Notes: generated by a model not told the origin, from the sequence alone. A stretch of 64,000 nt of DNA from Persicaria tinctoria (GCA_037127255.1 JBANSL010000013.1:63925688-63989687), one strand, 5' to 3'; positions 1 to 11,369 are shown, counted from the first letter of the stretch. A program made the numbers and translations.

Positions 1-1239
1 AAAATAAATCAAACCAGATTCGTGCCCCAACAAATAATTACAAGACCTCCTCCCTATGCAGTAGTGGGAAGTCAGGATCGATCCACGAGGAAGCGTGTAA
101 GCGTATCCTAGGTAGCTGAGAAATCTCACAGAAAAGCAAAGAGAAAAAGACAGAAACAAAGAAACAAAGACAGAAATAACAAACAAAAACATAAATAAAA
201 GCAAAGACAGAAGCTTGTCGATCTCGACTAACACCTACTCGAGATCGACAAAGGACAGCGACGACAGAAACTTCAGAATCACAACATAAAATCGATCTAG
301 ACAAACACGTACTCGATGTCGACTAAGACCAACTCGAGATCGACAAAAGAACAGAAACTGTAAATTGCAACTTCGAATACAGAATCGCAGATTTCGACAG
401 AAAAAAAATCAATATACTAAAGAACTTCCAAAGCCAGGGTATAAACACCACAACGATAACCATGCAAAGTAACACATAAAGGCATAAAAGATCATGCTTT
501 CCATCAAAATAACTTTCGTTGTTAACAAATAGGCATATAGAGGCTTTCGCATAAACCCTAACTGTTACTAACCCTTTTTCACATAATTAATCCAAGTTGC
601 ATTAAGATCACTTTCGCTTCAATAATACAAACAAGGATCACCTTCAAGTCTCGCAAAAGAATCATGCTCATAGGGATAGAAGACGAATTGGATAAAAAGA
701 TCGTACCTTTACCGCATCACCTTACATGGCTACCGCCGGGCTCACCCCAGCCCCAGAAGTGGGTGAACTACTCGCTCGTCATCGCAATAGCAGACATTGA
801 TGTATGAAAAGAAACTTGCATTAAACTAAATTGAAAGCTTTTACAATCCCGGCACACCAACTTTCATTGAACGCCAAAACCCTAAAACCTTCGAACTCCG
901 AAACCGTCTCTGTGAACTACTTCTCTAGCTTGTGAATTGAATGATTCCTAAAATCAGCCCCATGGGCTTTATTTATAGCCTTCTACTCCTTACTATTAAA
1001 GGATAGAAATCTCTATCTATATCTAAATCTATATCTAAAAACTTAAAGATAAATAAATGTAATAAAGGAATTAAATCAAAAAGGGAAATTCTATCTAAAA
1101 TAGGTAAATCTTTCATGTGTTGATAGATCTTGATGTGCTTTGATAGATGTGGATAGATCTTGGACTCCTTCTCCTCCAAGGAAAGCAAAACCGCGTCGGA
1201 CAACTCGGGCAGCTCACCGCGTAACGCGTCTTCAGAAGA
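1..1239. other. non-coding repeat-like region
   Basis: No credible coding exon is seen on either strand; open frames here are short and low-complexity. The segment near 720-800 (a run mentioning gggtgaactactcgctcg) looks like retrotransposon-derived non-coding sequence, but this is an impression only. Diverged copies of the palindromic motif found at 1244-1726 already occur at 217-228 and 238-249. Confidence 0.4.
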
Positions 1240-1243
1240 TCTC

Positions 1244-1726
1244 CTCGAGATCGAGTAACGTGGTTGTCGACTATGGCACGACTGGGCGTCTCGGGCAGCT
1301 GGTGCTCGATCAAGATCGGACAGGCGCTTTTGGGTTCCTCGAGATCGAGTAACGTCCTCGAGATCGAGTAACGTTGTATCGACTTTGGCGCTGCTGGTCT
1401 TGGTCGAGGACTCTTCTTCGACACTGGCTCGGTTGGCGTAGACGATCTTGTCGATATCGAGTTGTTTACTTGATATCGAGTTGTTTACTCGATATCGAGT
1501 AAAGTGGTGCTCGTTGTCTCCGTCCTCGGCTTCTCGACTTGGCACAACTTCTCGACTCCGGACATGGCATCTGGGTATTGGTCGATCTCGACTAGTTTAC
1601 TCGAGATCGAGTAAGGCTTTCCGGAGTCGGGTTGATCTGGCTCTCAGTTTCTCGATATGGCCTTAGTCGACAAGGCCTGTGCTCGTACACCTTTGTCGAT
1701 ATCGAGTAAAATAACTCGATATCGAG
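1244..1726. repeat. cluster of 12-bp CTCGA[G/T]ATCGAG palindromes
   Basis: Near-identical 12-bp palindromic or near-palindromic words occur at 1244, 1338, 1357, 1450, 1469, 1488, 1581, 1600, 1695 and 1715. They are often followed by TAA or TAACG and often come in pairs about 19-20 bp apart. Each site is close to self-complementary, so it could be a dimer-binding site or a mobile short repeat. No coding sequence explains the pattern. Confidence 0.75.
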
Positions 1727-2879
1727 TAACTTTGTATTCCATCTTGAATCGTCTGGTTCCGCTGCTTATTGTAGTTGATTTCTGAGCTTTTCCAACCTTT
1801 CTTAGAACTGCTGTAATTTGCCTCGAATTTTGTTAAATTAAACAGAAACTGGTGTAGAGTCCATAATTTGGAAAATAAGCGTAAACTACATAGATTCTGT
1901 ATTATCCTAGCCCAAATACATGAAATGTATGCAGAAAACGATATAAAAGCAACTGTAAAACATGGTAGATTTAGCTCACAACAGTCTGTCCACCCCCTGC
2001 CTCCTACCTTCCTTCTCTGGGTGCGAGTGAAGAAAACTCCTTGGTCGTCGATTCCGGTCGCCTTTAGTCTGGCGTCCCCCTGTCCTCTTCCATCTTCACA
2101 TACGTCCTCTTGTTCATCCACTTAGTGGTGGCCAATTAGCTCTATTTTTTGGGGTTTTTGAAGAATCAATGGTGAGGAGTCCTTCTCTTGCACCGTTCTT
2201 GACCAATCCGCCCTCTTGGCATTCAAATTTCTGATTTTGGGCTCGTTCGGAATCTCCCTGTGTTTCTCCGGTGTCTTTCGAATCTAGGGCTCGATCATCC
2301 TATGGAAATCAAACCCGGCTCTCGGGTTCGGGTTCTAGAGTTTTCCGATTTGATTGGTCGCCTGGGATCTGGTTCATCCTCCCGGCTTCCTCTCGAATCG
2401 TCTCCTCCTTGCTGGTGGTGGTCTTGGTCGTGGTCCTGGCGGTCCTCCTTGACTCCGTCTGGCCTCGTTTCCGACCTCCGCCATCCCTGTCCACTCTTCT
2501 GGCATCCACCGTTCCCACCTTTAGCCTTGTCAGTGCAGCCTTGGAGACGGTGTCTCTGGCTCCCGTTCTCCCTCAGGTTTTGGTGGGTGTTGGGCGGGTC
2601 TCCTTCGGGCCCAAGGTTTATCCTCCTTGGGGGCCAAGGCGAATTTTATAGGCCCGACAAACAACTTCAAAGTAAAAGTGTTATATATTTATATTTATTT
2701 GATATATAACATTTATTTATGCCCCGTATTATAAAATAATTGAAAAGAAAATTAAAAGAAATGAAAGAATAATATAATATAAAAATATAATGTGACGTCC
2801 GTGGTACTTGGTTATGGATTGATTTAAATCCCATATGGGTTTCATATTATGCTCGAAAGAGCTTGAGTTAAATCCCGTT
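1727..2879. other. unassigned sequence, no supported gene
   Basis: Open frames at 2260-2709 overlap one another on both strands, resemble no family I know and have the biased composition of C/T-rich leader sequence. 2660-2790 is AT-rich. It may be the upstream part of the LINE ending at 3331, but no reverse transcriptase or zinc-binding motif can be read. Confidence 0.35.
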
Positions 2880-3331
2880 AGGGTCTGACCGGTCTTTTCG
2901 ACCGGTCCTTCACGGTGTGATTTGTTCGGGTGGCGTGCGGTTTTGCTTCGGTGCGGCTAGGCTTTCTTCTTCTTCGTCGGAGTTCTGGCAGTCGGATTCG
3001 GGATTGGCTGGGATCGAGGTGGTGTGTACGGGACGACTCCGTGATCGGAAATGATCTTCCTGGAGGTTCGTCTTCACTACCCACATCTTTCCTGATGTAT
3101 CGCCGGCCAACGGTGCTGTTCCTGGATGGTGCTTGGCTTCGCCCGTAGTCTATGTCTCCAACGTGTTTGATTTAGTTTTGCCTAGTTTCATCTTGTAGGA
3201 TGCGCTTCCGCTTGTTGTATTGCACTGTTTATGATTTCGTTTGTTTTGCTGTGATGGTTTTTCGTCTGCTAACTTGTCGGACATTGAATTTCAGGTATAT
3301 CTGAACTCGAATTCTTACTTAATAAAAAAAA
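2880..3331 (+). mobile_element. probable LINE 3' end (5' truncated)
   Basis: The segment ends in tctgaactcgaattcttact followed by taataaaaaaaa, an A-rich tail. Nearly the same terminal sequence occurs in reverse complement at 9486-9535 and the final CCTAATAAAA-type end recurs in the complete LINE at 44722. This supports a non-LTR retrotransposon 3' terminus on the plus strand. No protein domain is visible and the left boundary is arbitrary. Confidence 0.45.
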
Positions 3332-3333
3332 GG

Positions 3334-3683
3334 TGATAACGAATTGAAGAGGATGCAGCTCAATGGAACAATGTTGGACATCCATCATCAATCAGAAATG
3401 GAGGAATGAACAGATGGAGAAGTGAAAGAGGAAATGCGGCTCTTTTCCCTTCTAGGTCTCATTCATTTCATCAAAGATCAATCAAGGACAAAGAGGGGTA
3501 TATATACCCGTACAATTCAGAAATAAAGGAAAACACAATAGCTAAGCTAGATTAAAGCACAATAGCTAAGCTAGATTAACTAACTTAACTAACATTTAAC
3601 TAACATTTAAACACAATTAAGATGAAAGCACAATAGCTAAGCTAGATTAACTAACTTAACTAACACTTAAACTAATCACATCA
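3334..3683 (-). repeat. copia element 1, 3' LTR
   Basis: Read on the minus strand the LTR starts TGATG and ends in TATCA, matching the 8342-8652 copy. It is longer (350 versus 311 bp), chiefly because a unit cacaatagctaagctagatt is present three times (about 3533, 3558 and 3629) instead of once. It abuts the polypurine tract at 3684. Confidence 0.9.
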
Positions 3684-3694
3684 CTCCCCCTCAA
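3684..3694 (-). other. polypurine tract of copia element 1
   Basis: The minus strand reads TTGAGGGGGAG immediately before the 3' LTR. This is the usual plus-strand primer form in plant copia elements. Confidence 0.9.
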
Positions 3695-4435
3695 GTTTGG
3701 AGTTGTAGAACTGATTGACCACTCCAAGCTTGCATAGAAGCTTTTTGAATTGCTCTTGACCGAGAACTTTAGTGAAAACATCAGCTGGTTGCTCTTTGGT
3801 GTTGATGTACTTGGCCTCAATCTCCTTATTGAGAATCTTGTCTCTCACAAGATGGCAATCCGCTTCAATATGTTTTGTTCTTTCGTGGAACACCGGATTT
3901 TTGGCAATGTGAAGCGCTGCTTGATTGTCACAGAAGAGTTCAATAGCTTCTTCATGTTCCACATTCAGATCCTTGAGAAGCCTTACAAGCCATGTTAGCT
4001 CTGTATTCCGACTCAGCTGTTGACATGGCCACAAAAGATTGTTTCTTGGTTCTCCAAGAGATAAGGGATGAACCAAATAAGATACAAAAGCCAGAGAGAG
4101 ATCTTCTAGTCATGGGGCAAGATTGCCAGTCAGCATCACAGTTTGCCCTCAGTTTGCAGTCAAATGAACTAGATAGGAGAATTCCTTGACCTGGTGCAGT
4201 TTTCAAGTACGTACCTGAGAAGATGCTTTGCAGCTTGCCAATGCTCAACACAAGGAGCCTGCATAAACTGACTCAGAACTTGCACACTGTAAGGGATGTC
4301 AGGTCGTGTGAGAGTTAGATAAATGAGTTTTCCAATCAACCTCTTGTACATGTGAGGGTTTCTCAACTGCTCCTCCTCTTTCAATAACTTCATATGAGAG
4401 TCAAGAGGAGTGAGAAGAGGTTTAACATTGCTCAT
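3690..4435 (-). pseudogene. copia element 1: RT connection and RNase H
   Basis: Read in several frames, the minus strand gives the RT C-terminal block (YKRLIGKLIYLTLTRPDI) and then RNase H. RNase H shows a CDADW motif, the STAESEY motif, the DNQAA block and the terminal RTKHIE / ADVFTK signature of copia elements. Three overlapping open frames (4169-4435, 3952-4251, 3681-4076) are needed, so at least two frameshifts are present. It would remove the RNA template during reverse transcription if intact. Confidence 0.88.
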
Positions 4436-4438
4436 TCA

Positions 4439-5233
4439 TGTCTCTTATAAGATCTCCAGTGTGTACTTCCTTTGGTTCAAGTAGATACCTTCTTTGCTTT
4501 TATCTACCTCAATCCGTAGGAAGTATCTCATTTCTCCCAAGTCTTTTATCTAAAACTGGCTTTGAAGATGCTTTTTCAGTTTGATGACTTATGTTTGATC
4601 ATTGATTGTGATTATCATATCATCAACATAGACAAGAAGTGTCGTAAACTGATCTCCTCTCATTTTAGTGAATAGAGAGTAGTCAACTTTGAAGTGAGTA
4701 TATCCTCCTGCAATCATAACGCATGAGAATTTGGCAAACCATTGCCTAGGTGCCTGCTTGAGCCCATACAAGGACTTGTTTAATTTGCACACAAGCCTGG
4801 AGTTGTTGAACTCATCAAATATGTCCCCCTGTGTCCAATGATGAGAAGGCTCCCCCTTGTTGCATAATTGCATTTTCTTCAAGATGGAGAAAGAAGGAGG
4901 TAAGAACATGTAGACATCCTCTTCAAGGTCACCATTCAAGAAGGCATTGGTGACATCAAGTTGAGTCACTGACCAAGCTTTGGCAGAAGCAACTGCCAAT
5001 AAAGATCTAACTGTGATCATCCTTGCAACAGGGGCAAAGGTTTCAGAAAAGTCTATTCCTTCAAGCTGAGTGAAGCCTCTAGCCACAAGTCTAGCCTTGT
5101 GCCTGTCAAGAGTGCCATCACTCTTTAATTTTAGCTTGTAAAGCCATTTACATGTCACAACAGATTGATCATCAGGAAGAGGTTGTATAGTCCAGGTGCC
5201 ATTCTTCTCTAGAGCATCTAACTCTAAAATCAT
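4439..5233 (-). pseudogene. copia element 1: reverse transcriptase
   Basis: The open part 4589-5233 starts in the conserved block [11 protein letters not shown] and continues through [25 protein letters not shown], the [14 protein letters not shown] segment and [13 protein letters not shown]. The catalytic block is YVDDM, with the two aspartates intact. The frame is lost near 4589, in what should be the middle of the domain. An insertion-like stretch (about 4800-4890) sits between the finger and LKQAPR blocks. Confidence 0.9.
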
Positions 5234-5242
5234 AACATCACA

Positions 5243-5545
5243 CTAGGCAGGGTCCCTCAAAGCCTCAAGCACAGACTTGGGTTCAATATAAGAGGTGGCG
5301 TTAGCAATAAAGATTTGATAGAAGGGAGAGCAATGTGAGTAGATATAAGCAACAGCTATAGGGTGAGGGGACTTAGCTTTAGAGGATGATGATGTTGTAG
5401 TAGATTCTAAGATAGCCATGTGAACATAGTCCTGCAACCAAGAATGAGGCATGTGATCTCGGGTAGAGTGTCTTACGGGTTCAGGTATAGGGTTATCATC
5501 AAGTTGAGATGACACTAGAGAGGGGGAATAATTAGCAATGGACAT
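5243..5545 (-). pseudogene. copia element 1: IN-RT linker
   Basis: The 100-codon frame contains PEPVRHSTRDHMPHSWLQDY, typical of the variable linker between integrase and reverse transcriptase in copia polyproteins (RRSTR.. P.. L.DY). It is separated from the RT frame by a stop near 5243. Nothing catalytic is expected here. Confidence 0.7.
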
Positions 5546-5587
5546 GGGTTCAAGGCTAGAATCATGACTGCTCTAAGGAAAATTAGG

Positions 5588-6484
5588 CTATGGGGTTGAT
5601 GTTTGGAATACAGGAGGGTGATCAAAGGATGTATAATCCATGGGAAAATTTTGATCTATAAACTCAGTGAAAGTGGAAGAGGGTGGTGTAAGAGAGGAAG
5701 TGTCTGCATATAATCTGTAAGGAAAAATGTGTTCATAGAAGTGAACGTCTCTACTGATCAATATCTTGTGAGTCTTTAAAATGTAGAGTTTGAATCCTTT
5801 CTTACCATGAGGATAACCTATAAAGACACACGGATCTGACCTTTGAGAGAATTTTGTGTGAGATGGTGAGAGATTATTGGCAAAGCAAAGTCTGCCAAAG
5901 ACTCTGAGATGTGAGTATGTGGAAGCTCTGTCGATATAGGACATCATAGGTTGTTTTGTGATTAAGAATGGGGTTGGGTAGTCTATTTATGATATATGTG
6001 GTTGTGAGAATACTATCTCCCCAAAACTTGGTAGGAAGAGATGACTGAATCATTAGAGATCTAGCAATCTCAAGAATGTATCTATGTCTCCTCTCAACAC
6101 GACCATTTTGTTGAGGAGTGTATACACATGAGGTTTGATGAACAATCCCAAGATCTTGAGAGAGAGAGAGAGAACATCGGAGTTTAGGAACTCTGTGCCT
6201 TGATCTGTTCTGAGGATTTTAACTTTCACACTGAATTGGTTTTGAATCATGAGAATGAATGTTCTTAGATGGTGAACAACCTCACTTTTGTGTTTCATAA
6301 GAAATGCCCACACACTCCTACTCCTGTCATCAACAATGGTAAGAAAGAACTTGTAACCATGTAATGTAGGAACATCATATGGTCCCCAAACATCACAATG
6401 CAAGAGTTCAAAGATATGATCAGCAGTAGATGAGCTCACAGGAAATGAGCTCACAGGAAATGAGCTTCTGGTTTGCTTAGACAA
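5588..6484 (-). pseudogene. copia element 1: integrase
   Basis: Frame 6053-6484 carries the integrase core: HCDVWGPYDVP, the FLTIVDDRSRSVW block and LRTDQGTEF, giving the first two catalytic aspartates. Frame 5588-5947 carries the C-terminal part, with SHLRVFGRLCFANN and CVFIGYPHGKKGFK. The stretch between the two frames (5948-6052) is disrupted, so the third catalytic residue region is broken. A short duplication repeats FPVSS at the start of the core frame. Confidence 0.9.
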
Positions 6485-6500
6485 ATGACAAATAGAGCAA

Positions 6501-7100
6501 TCATGATAAAAAAGATGTCATTATATTATCTTTGATGTGGGAAATATGTTTAAGCTTAACAAGAGGGGCATGCCCAAGTCTTAAATGCCATAGAGTTATG
6601 TTGTTGGGAACAACATCAGTGGTCTTAGGTAAAAACAAAGGTAGAGTGGTAGCAAAAGTGTAGAGTGGTGTAGCTGTGGCTAGACAGAGATCACTTGGCA
6701 ACTTGTCCTTGGTTGTTGGATTCATGTAGAACAGGCCATCCAAGTATCTACCATGAGCAATCATCTTCCTCCTTGCAGGGTCCCGGATAAGACAAAAGTC
6801 ATAGGTAAGGTTTACTGTGTATCTGTAATCTCTAACAAGTTTTGTGAGAGATAAGAGGTTATATTGAAATGATGGAGCACACAGAACATTGTGCAATGTA
6901 ATGTAGGGAAATATAATGGTGCCAATATGTGTAATAGGACAAGAATCACCATTGGGGAAGTAGATAGCTGCTGATTTAGGGGCTGGTCTAGGATTATGAC
7001 GTAAGGAAAGGTTGGGAGTCATGCTATCAGTGGCACCACTGTCCATGATCCACAGTTTGGTATGAGCTTTCTGTGCATTAAGACAGAGTTTACCTGCTAG
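6501..7100 (-). pseudogene. copia element 1: protease and GAG pre-integrase
   Basis: The minus strand reads KLWIMDSGATDSMTPN, the aspartic-protease active site DSGA with the W-x-x-DSGA context of copia elements. The frame continues to LWHLRLGHAPLVKLKHI, the GAG pre-integrase zinc-binding block that precedes integrase. The frame stops at 6501, before the CxxC of the zinc finger. Confidence 0.9.
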
Positions 7101-7231
7101 ATGTGAGCTATGAGAAGAGTCAGCTTGCTTGAGAAGAGATATAAGAGAACCAATGAGATGATGGTGTACAGTTGAAAGACCACCACCTTCCTGATTGCTA
7201 CTTGATGAGTTCTGAAACTCTTGAGAGACAC

Positions 7232-8180
7232 TTAGAGAGGCATTTTCTTTGTTGTGGTTGAACTGAAAAGGCTTCCTGTGTGGTTCAGTAGGTCGTTGAG
7301 ACCTTGGTAGCCGAGGCTTGAACTTACTCTTGGAGTGTCAGCTTGGGTAACCAACCACTTCCCAACATCTCTCAGCTTTGTGATTCCCTGAGCAGTGACT
7401 ACACTTCTCCTCCGTGGACGTTCTTCATCCTGCTTAGCCATTAGAGCAGTAACAGGTGCCTCAGCTTTCACTTTCTTCTTGTCAGAAGCTTTACTTCCCA
7501 AGTCATCCTGGAGGAGCATAGAATGAGCAGTGCTAACTGTTGGGAGTGGAACATTCATCAAGATCTGGCGTCTAGCACCATCATATTTATCACTCAAGCC
7601 CATCAAAAATTGCATTAGACGATTCTCCTGCTCACCAGCTTTAGATTGTCTTTTCAAATTACATTCACACTTTCCATAATTGCAACAAATTAGAGGCACA
7701 AGCAGAGAGAGTTTTTGCCATAGACCCTTCATCTTTATGAAATACTCAGTCAATCTAGTGTCATCCTGCTGACACTCTTAGATTTCTCGCTTAATTTGGA
7801 AGATCAGAGGGTCATTCCTTTGCCCATAACTCTCTTCCAGGCCACGCCACATTTCAATGGTTGTATCATACTCATCAATGGTATTATAGATGGCTTTAGA
7901 AATAGTGTTAAGCATCCAAGAGCATACCATGTCATTACAACGATCCCATTGAAGGGCATTCTCTGCAGATCTAGGAACAGAATCCTCAATAACCCACAAC
8001 TTATTCTTAACAGACAAGGCTTTCATAAAGGATTTTTTTCCATCGTCTATAGTTATCACTAGTGAGTTGGATTGTAGACAACACCATACCTGAGTTGTCT
8101 GAAGGGTGAATGAACATGGGGTTCTGAATGTCTAATATGGTGATCTGGTCACCTCGACGATGCTCTGTGGAGTTTTCCAT
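7232..8180 (-). pseudogene. copia element 1: gag
   Basis: The start is ATG at 8180 (MENSTEH). The N-terminus has NPMFIHPSDNSGM, the typical leading block of copia gag (UBN2/Retrotran_gag family). A run of seven A (8032-8038 on the plus strand as T) shifts the frame; six would keep it. A stop lies at about 7778 (KREI*ECQQ). A zinc knuckle CSHCSGNHKAERC followed by WEVVGYP can be read near 7370-7410 out of frame, with one residue fewer than the standard CX2CX4HX4C. Confidence 0.88.
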
Positions 8181-8329
8181 GATCTATTTGCAATTCCAAC
8201 TGCAACACAAGGACCAGAACTCAGAGAAAGAGCAACACAGGGACGCGATCACAGAGGAGAGACAGACGATGAAGAAGACGATGAAAATATGCGGAAACAG
8301 ATGAAAAGCTCAGCTAGAGATCTTGCTTA

Positions 8330-8341
8330 GCTTTGATACCA
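8330..8341 (-). other. primer-binding site of copia element 1
   Basis: The minus strand reads TGGTATCAAAGC directly after the 5' LTR. This differs by one base from TGGTATCAGAGC, the usual site for initiator methionine tRNA in plant copia elements. Confidence 0.9.
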
Positions 8342-8652
8342 TGATGACGAATTGAAGAGGATACAACTCAATGGAACGGTGTTGGACATCCATCATCAAT
8401 CAGAAATGGAGGAATGAACTGATGGAGACAGATGGAGAGGTGAAAGAGGAAAGACGACTCTTTTCCCTTCTAGGGTCTCATTCATTTCATCAAAGATCAA
8501 TTAAGGACAAAGAGGGGTATATATACCCGTACAATTCAGAAAAAAAAGGAAAAGGAAAAAGGACAACTTATTCTCCAAGAAACACTAAACACAATTAAGA
8601 TGAAAGCACAATAGCTAAGCTAGATTAACTAACATCTAAACTAATAACATCA
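8342..8652 (-). repeat. copia element 1, 5' LTR
   Basis: 311-bp LTR homologous to 3334-3683, with TG and CA ends on the minus strand. It holds a single copy of the unit that is triplicated in the other LTR. A TATA-like run (gggtatatatacccg on the plus strand, about 8515-8529) is conserved in both LTRs and is a possible promoter. Confidence 0.9.
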
Positions 8653-9485
8653 ACAAGTCGTCGTTTTAATTGAACCCTAGTTAAATCGTGACTTAACTAG
8701 GTCTCGAGGAGATATGACAATGCCATAACATAAATAATACTCCGTAGTACTTAAGAGTGTATGCAATCATGAATAAGGTTCCCGCTATATAAATATAACC
8801 TCACAAAGACTCAACACCGTACTACCTCTAATCAAACGCCGTTTTGGCTTAAACTCGATGCCACTTGGCTCAACCTAAAGGCCACATGTCGAGCATGTAT
8901 GCACAAAAGCATCACAAGACAACCCGGGATTTGCCTATAAAAGAGAATGAAAGCAAAGGTTCACGGGGTCGGTATTTGAAATCTCGAAAGACATATATAA
9001 GTCGGGTTTTATGGCTTTAAGAGCCTTCCCGAATAGGACTCGTCTCGATCAGTGATAACCGACATTTGATGGAGGCCAAGAGAGGAAGGTGGTCCGCGGA
9101 AAGCTGAAACTCGGATCGGCACAGATTATGGTATGCGGATGGTGGTCTCGATTGTCGGGTATCTCAGGTAAGCCCGATCACCCGGTTTCATCCGTGCTCT
9201 ACTTGGTCCCAGAACTCGCGATTACGGGATTCTCAGAACGAGCTTCGTCAGGTTGAGATTGAAAGACCACGAGTTGTTCGGATCTGAGAAGAGCAATGGA
9301 GATTGATTCGACGAACAAAGATGAGGCAAAGGTGCAGGAATAGGTAGAGAGAGGCTAGGGAAGAAGCTGCGGCGGTGGGAGTTGGATCTAGCTAGAATGG
9401 AGATGGACTTTTTGAAAATTTGAAAACAAGTACGGACAATTGATTAATTTAGACGGTCTGGATAGATTGTTGTGCAAAATTTATC
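8653..9485. other. unassigned sequence between copia element 1 and LINE tail
   Basis: No protein-coding exon could be supported. The sequence holds short G+C-rich stretches (9000-9400) that look like a leader or an old element, but no terminal repeat or domain was recognised. Confidence 0.4.
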
Positions 9486-9660
9486 TTTATTTTTTTATTA
9501 GGTAAAAATTCGAGTTCAGACATACTTAAAACTCGAAGATCGGTCTGATTGATAGACGGAGAACCGTCTAAACAAACATAAAGAATATAAAGGGTGCAAC
9601 CTCGGTCAAAAGCAACCTACAAAAGCGAAACCAAACCAGAGTTTACGACATAAAAATACA
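9486..9660 (-). mobile_element. short LINE 3' tail (5' truncated)
   Basis: On the minus strand the sequence ends gtctgaactcgaatttttac followed by ctaataaaaaaata, matching the plus-strand end at 3296-3331. It is a severely 5'-truncated copy of the same LINE family in the opposite orientation. The right boundary is approximate and no target duplication was found. Confidence 0.5.
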
Positions 9661-9904
9661 ATTATCACATTTTTTTACGAATATAATATTTCCTTTATTA
9701 AATTCACTTGCAAATCTCAACTTTCAATTCCATTCATAAGGGTGTGTTTGGATTCATTGTATTTTAATTATAATGCAATTATTTTATCTCATTTTATATG
9801 AGTATTTGGTTGTGCAAGTCTAGCTGTCAATAGCGCTTAATAATCTGAAACCCACCCTTAATAATCTGAAATAATGGTCTAAATTCCAATGAAGGTGATT
9901 CAAT

Positions 9905-11181
9905 TCATATATCTGCATTCAGGGCATGAAGTTGGTGGAGTTGGGCCTTCATCTTTACCACCTCTTGGTTGATCTTTGCCAACTCAGCCTCCACTTCCCT
10001 CCTCTTCCTTTTCTCATTGTAGTAGACCTTCTCTGCCTGCATTCACATTTCTCCAATTAATTACTTCAACTTTCATAAATTTATCATTCAAATATTGTTG
10101 ACATGAGGACTGCGGATGTCACATTAAAAAAAACCCATTATAAATCCACAATTATTTTTTTAATATTAAAAACCATTTAACTTACAGAAGTTCGAATACA
10201 TTTTTTAATTGACAATACAGCATAAAATATGAGAAGATTTGATCTGCAGATCCAGACCCGGCCAAAAACAGCTTATATTTTGGTCTTCACTTGTTGATAT
10301 TTTAGCCATTGGTTTTGATTACCAAAATAAATACGCGTCAAACTTATTGTAGTTTATGAACTGAAAAATAGGAAAACTAATAATTAAAAATAATATGAAT
10401 TTTATAATGGACAATTGTACAAACTATTACCACATTAACTAAAAATAATACGGATGAAAAATCTGACAAGAATTCCGACAACAATTGTCTCGTGTACACC
10501 GAAAATGCCATGTGTACGCAACATCATGAAATTGGATCCAATGTCCACCTCATTATGATGTTTTTTATCAAAAAAATAAAAATTTGAAATTAATCTGAAA
10601 GTGATGATGTGGCATCTACATGGTGTTTTCAGCATACATGTGGCAAATATTGTCGAAATCCTTATCGGATTTTTCATCTGTAATTTTTTTTATTAGTGCG
10701 GTGTTAGTTTGTACATGAGATTGTCAACTATAAAATTCGTATTAGTTTTTGTTCACGACGGATGCTTGATATTATTTTTGGTTATTTTTTAATTTTAAAA
10801 TGAATTAAAATAAATTGAATAATTGTCAATGGGAGTACTAAAAGTGAATCATACATACCCTGCAAATAGCTTGAATGAGTCCAACCTGAGCTTCAACGAG
10901 CTTCTTCTCTTCCCCGTTCACAACCGCTCCTTTGGGTATCTGATCGAATATCTCGTCGCATTTCCTTATGATTTCCTATTCACATCCACACACACAACAA
11001 ATTACTCATGACACTAAACATATATACATAGACAACTTATACACGCGGATCAATTAACCTTCAATCTTATAAGCCTTCATACCTCAATACCCGACTCATC
11101 GCTGTCATTCACCGAGCTCAATTTGAAACCCAACAAGTCAAATGCCTCATTTTCTGTCATGTGCATTGTTGATTCAGACAT
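9905..11181 (-). CDS. small three-exon gene, 115-residue coiled-coil protein of unknown family
   Basis: Exon 1 is 11083-11181 (33 codons, from ATG at 11181), exon 2 is 10859-10975 (39 codons) and exon 3 is 9905-10036 (43 codons plus TGA). All junctions are in phase 0 with GT donors (GTATGA, GTATGT) and AG acceptors. The protein starts MSESTMHMTENEAF, has an acidic linker (NDSDESGIE), then EIIRKCDEIFDQIPKGA. The last exon is highly charged and heptad-like (EKRKRREVEAELAKINQEVV), suggesting a coiled coil. I do not recognise the family. An AG before GGATCAAG at about 11200 could be a 5'-UTR intron acceptor. No membrane segment or signal peptide is seen. Intron 2 holds a foldback MITE. The uniform phase and clean splice sites argue that it is a real gene. 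Confidence 0.72.
10390..10752. mobile_element. foldback MITE in intron 2 of the small gene
   Basis: The left half (gaattttataatggacaat, gtacaaac, ggatgaaaaatc, ccatgtgtacg) reappears as an inverted copy in the right half, ending in attgtcaactataaaattc. The arms are each about 120-170 bp and moderately diverged, separated by a short A/T-rich centre. The whole can fold into one long hairpin. There is no coding capacity. The superfamily and target duplication are not clear. Confidence 0.75.
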
Positions 11182-11369
11182 AGCTTAATTACTTGATCCC
11201 TGGATACAGATGAAAAAATAATAAGAAGGACGCATACATTAATCAATACAAGAACAAGAAACTTGAGAGAAATCGAAGATTACGGTTAATTGGAGTTGGG
11301 ATGTAAAGATTAATATGATCGATTGTGTGTATTGGTTGCTTGGATGGAGATGAGGGTGCACCTAAAAGC

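Larger units (their letters stand above)
3334..8652 (-). mobile_element. Ty1/copia LTR retrotransposon, decayed
   Basis: Two homologous LTRs (3334-3683 and 8342-8652) bracket copia gag, protease, integrase, reverse transcriptase and RNase H, in that order on the minus strand. A primer-binding site lies next to the right LTR and a polypurine tract next to the left one, so the right LTR is the 5' LTR. All coding parts carry stops or frameshifts, so the element cannot make a full polyprotein. Flanking pentamers (aaagg and acaag) do not match well, so the target duplication is unclear. Confidence 0.93.

Noticed and set aside
38..304. Minus-strand frame of 88 codons at the left edge
   Set aside because: Composed of C/F/V-rich low-complexity residues; no family, and the plus strand shows palindromic repeats here.
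2260..2709. Overlapping plus-strand frames and a minus frame
   Set aside because: C/T-rich composition in several frames at once without any domain; likely leader or repeat sequence.
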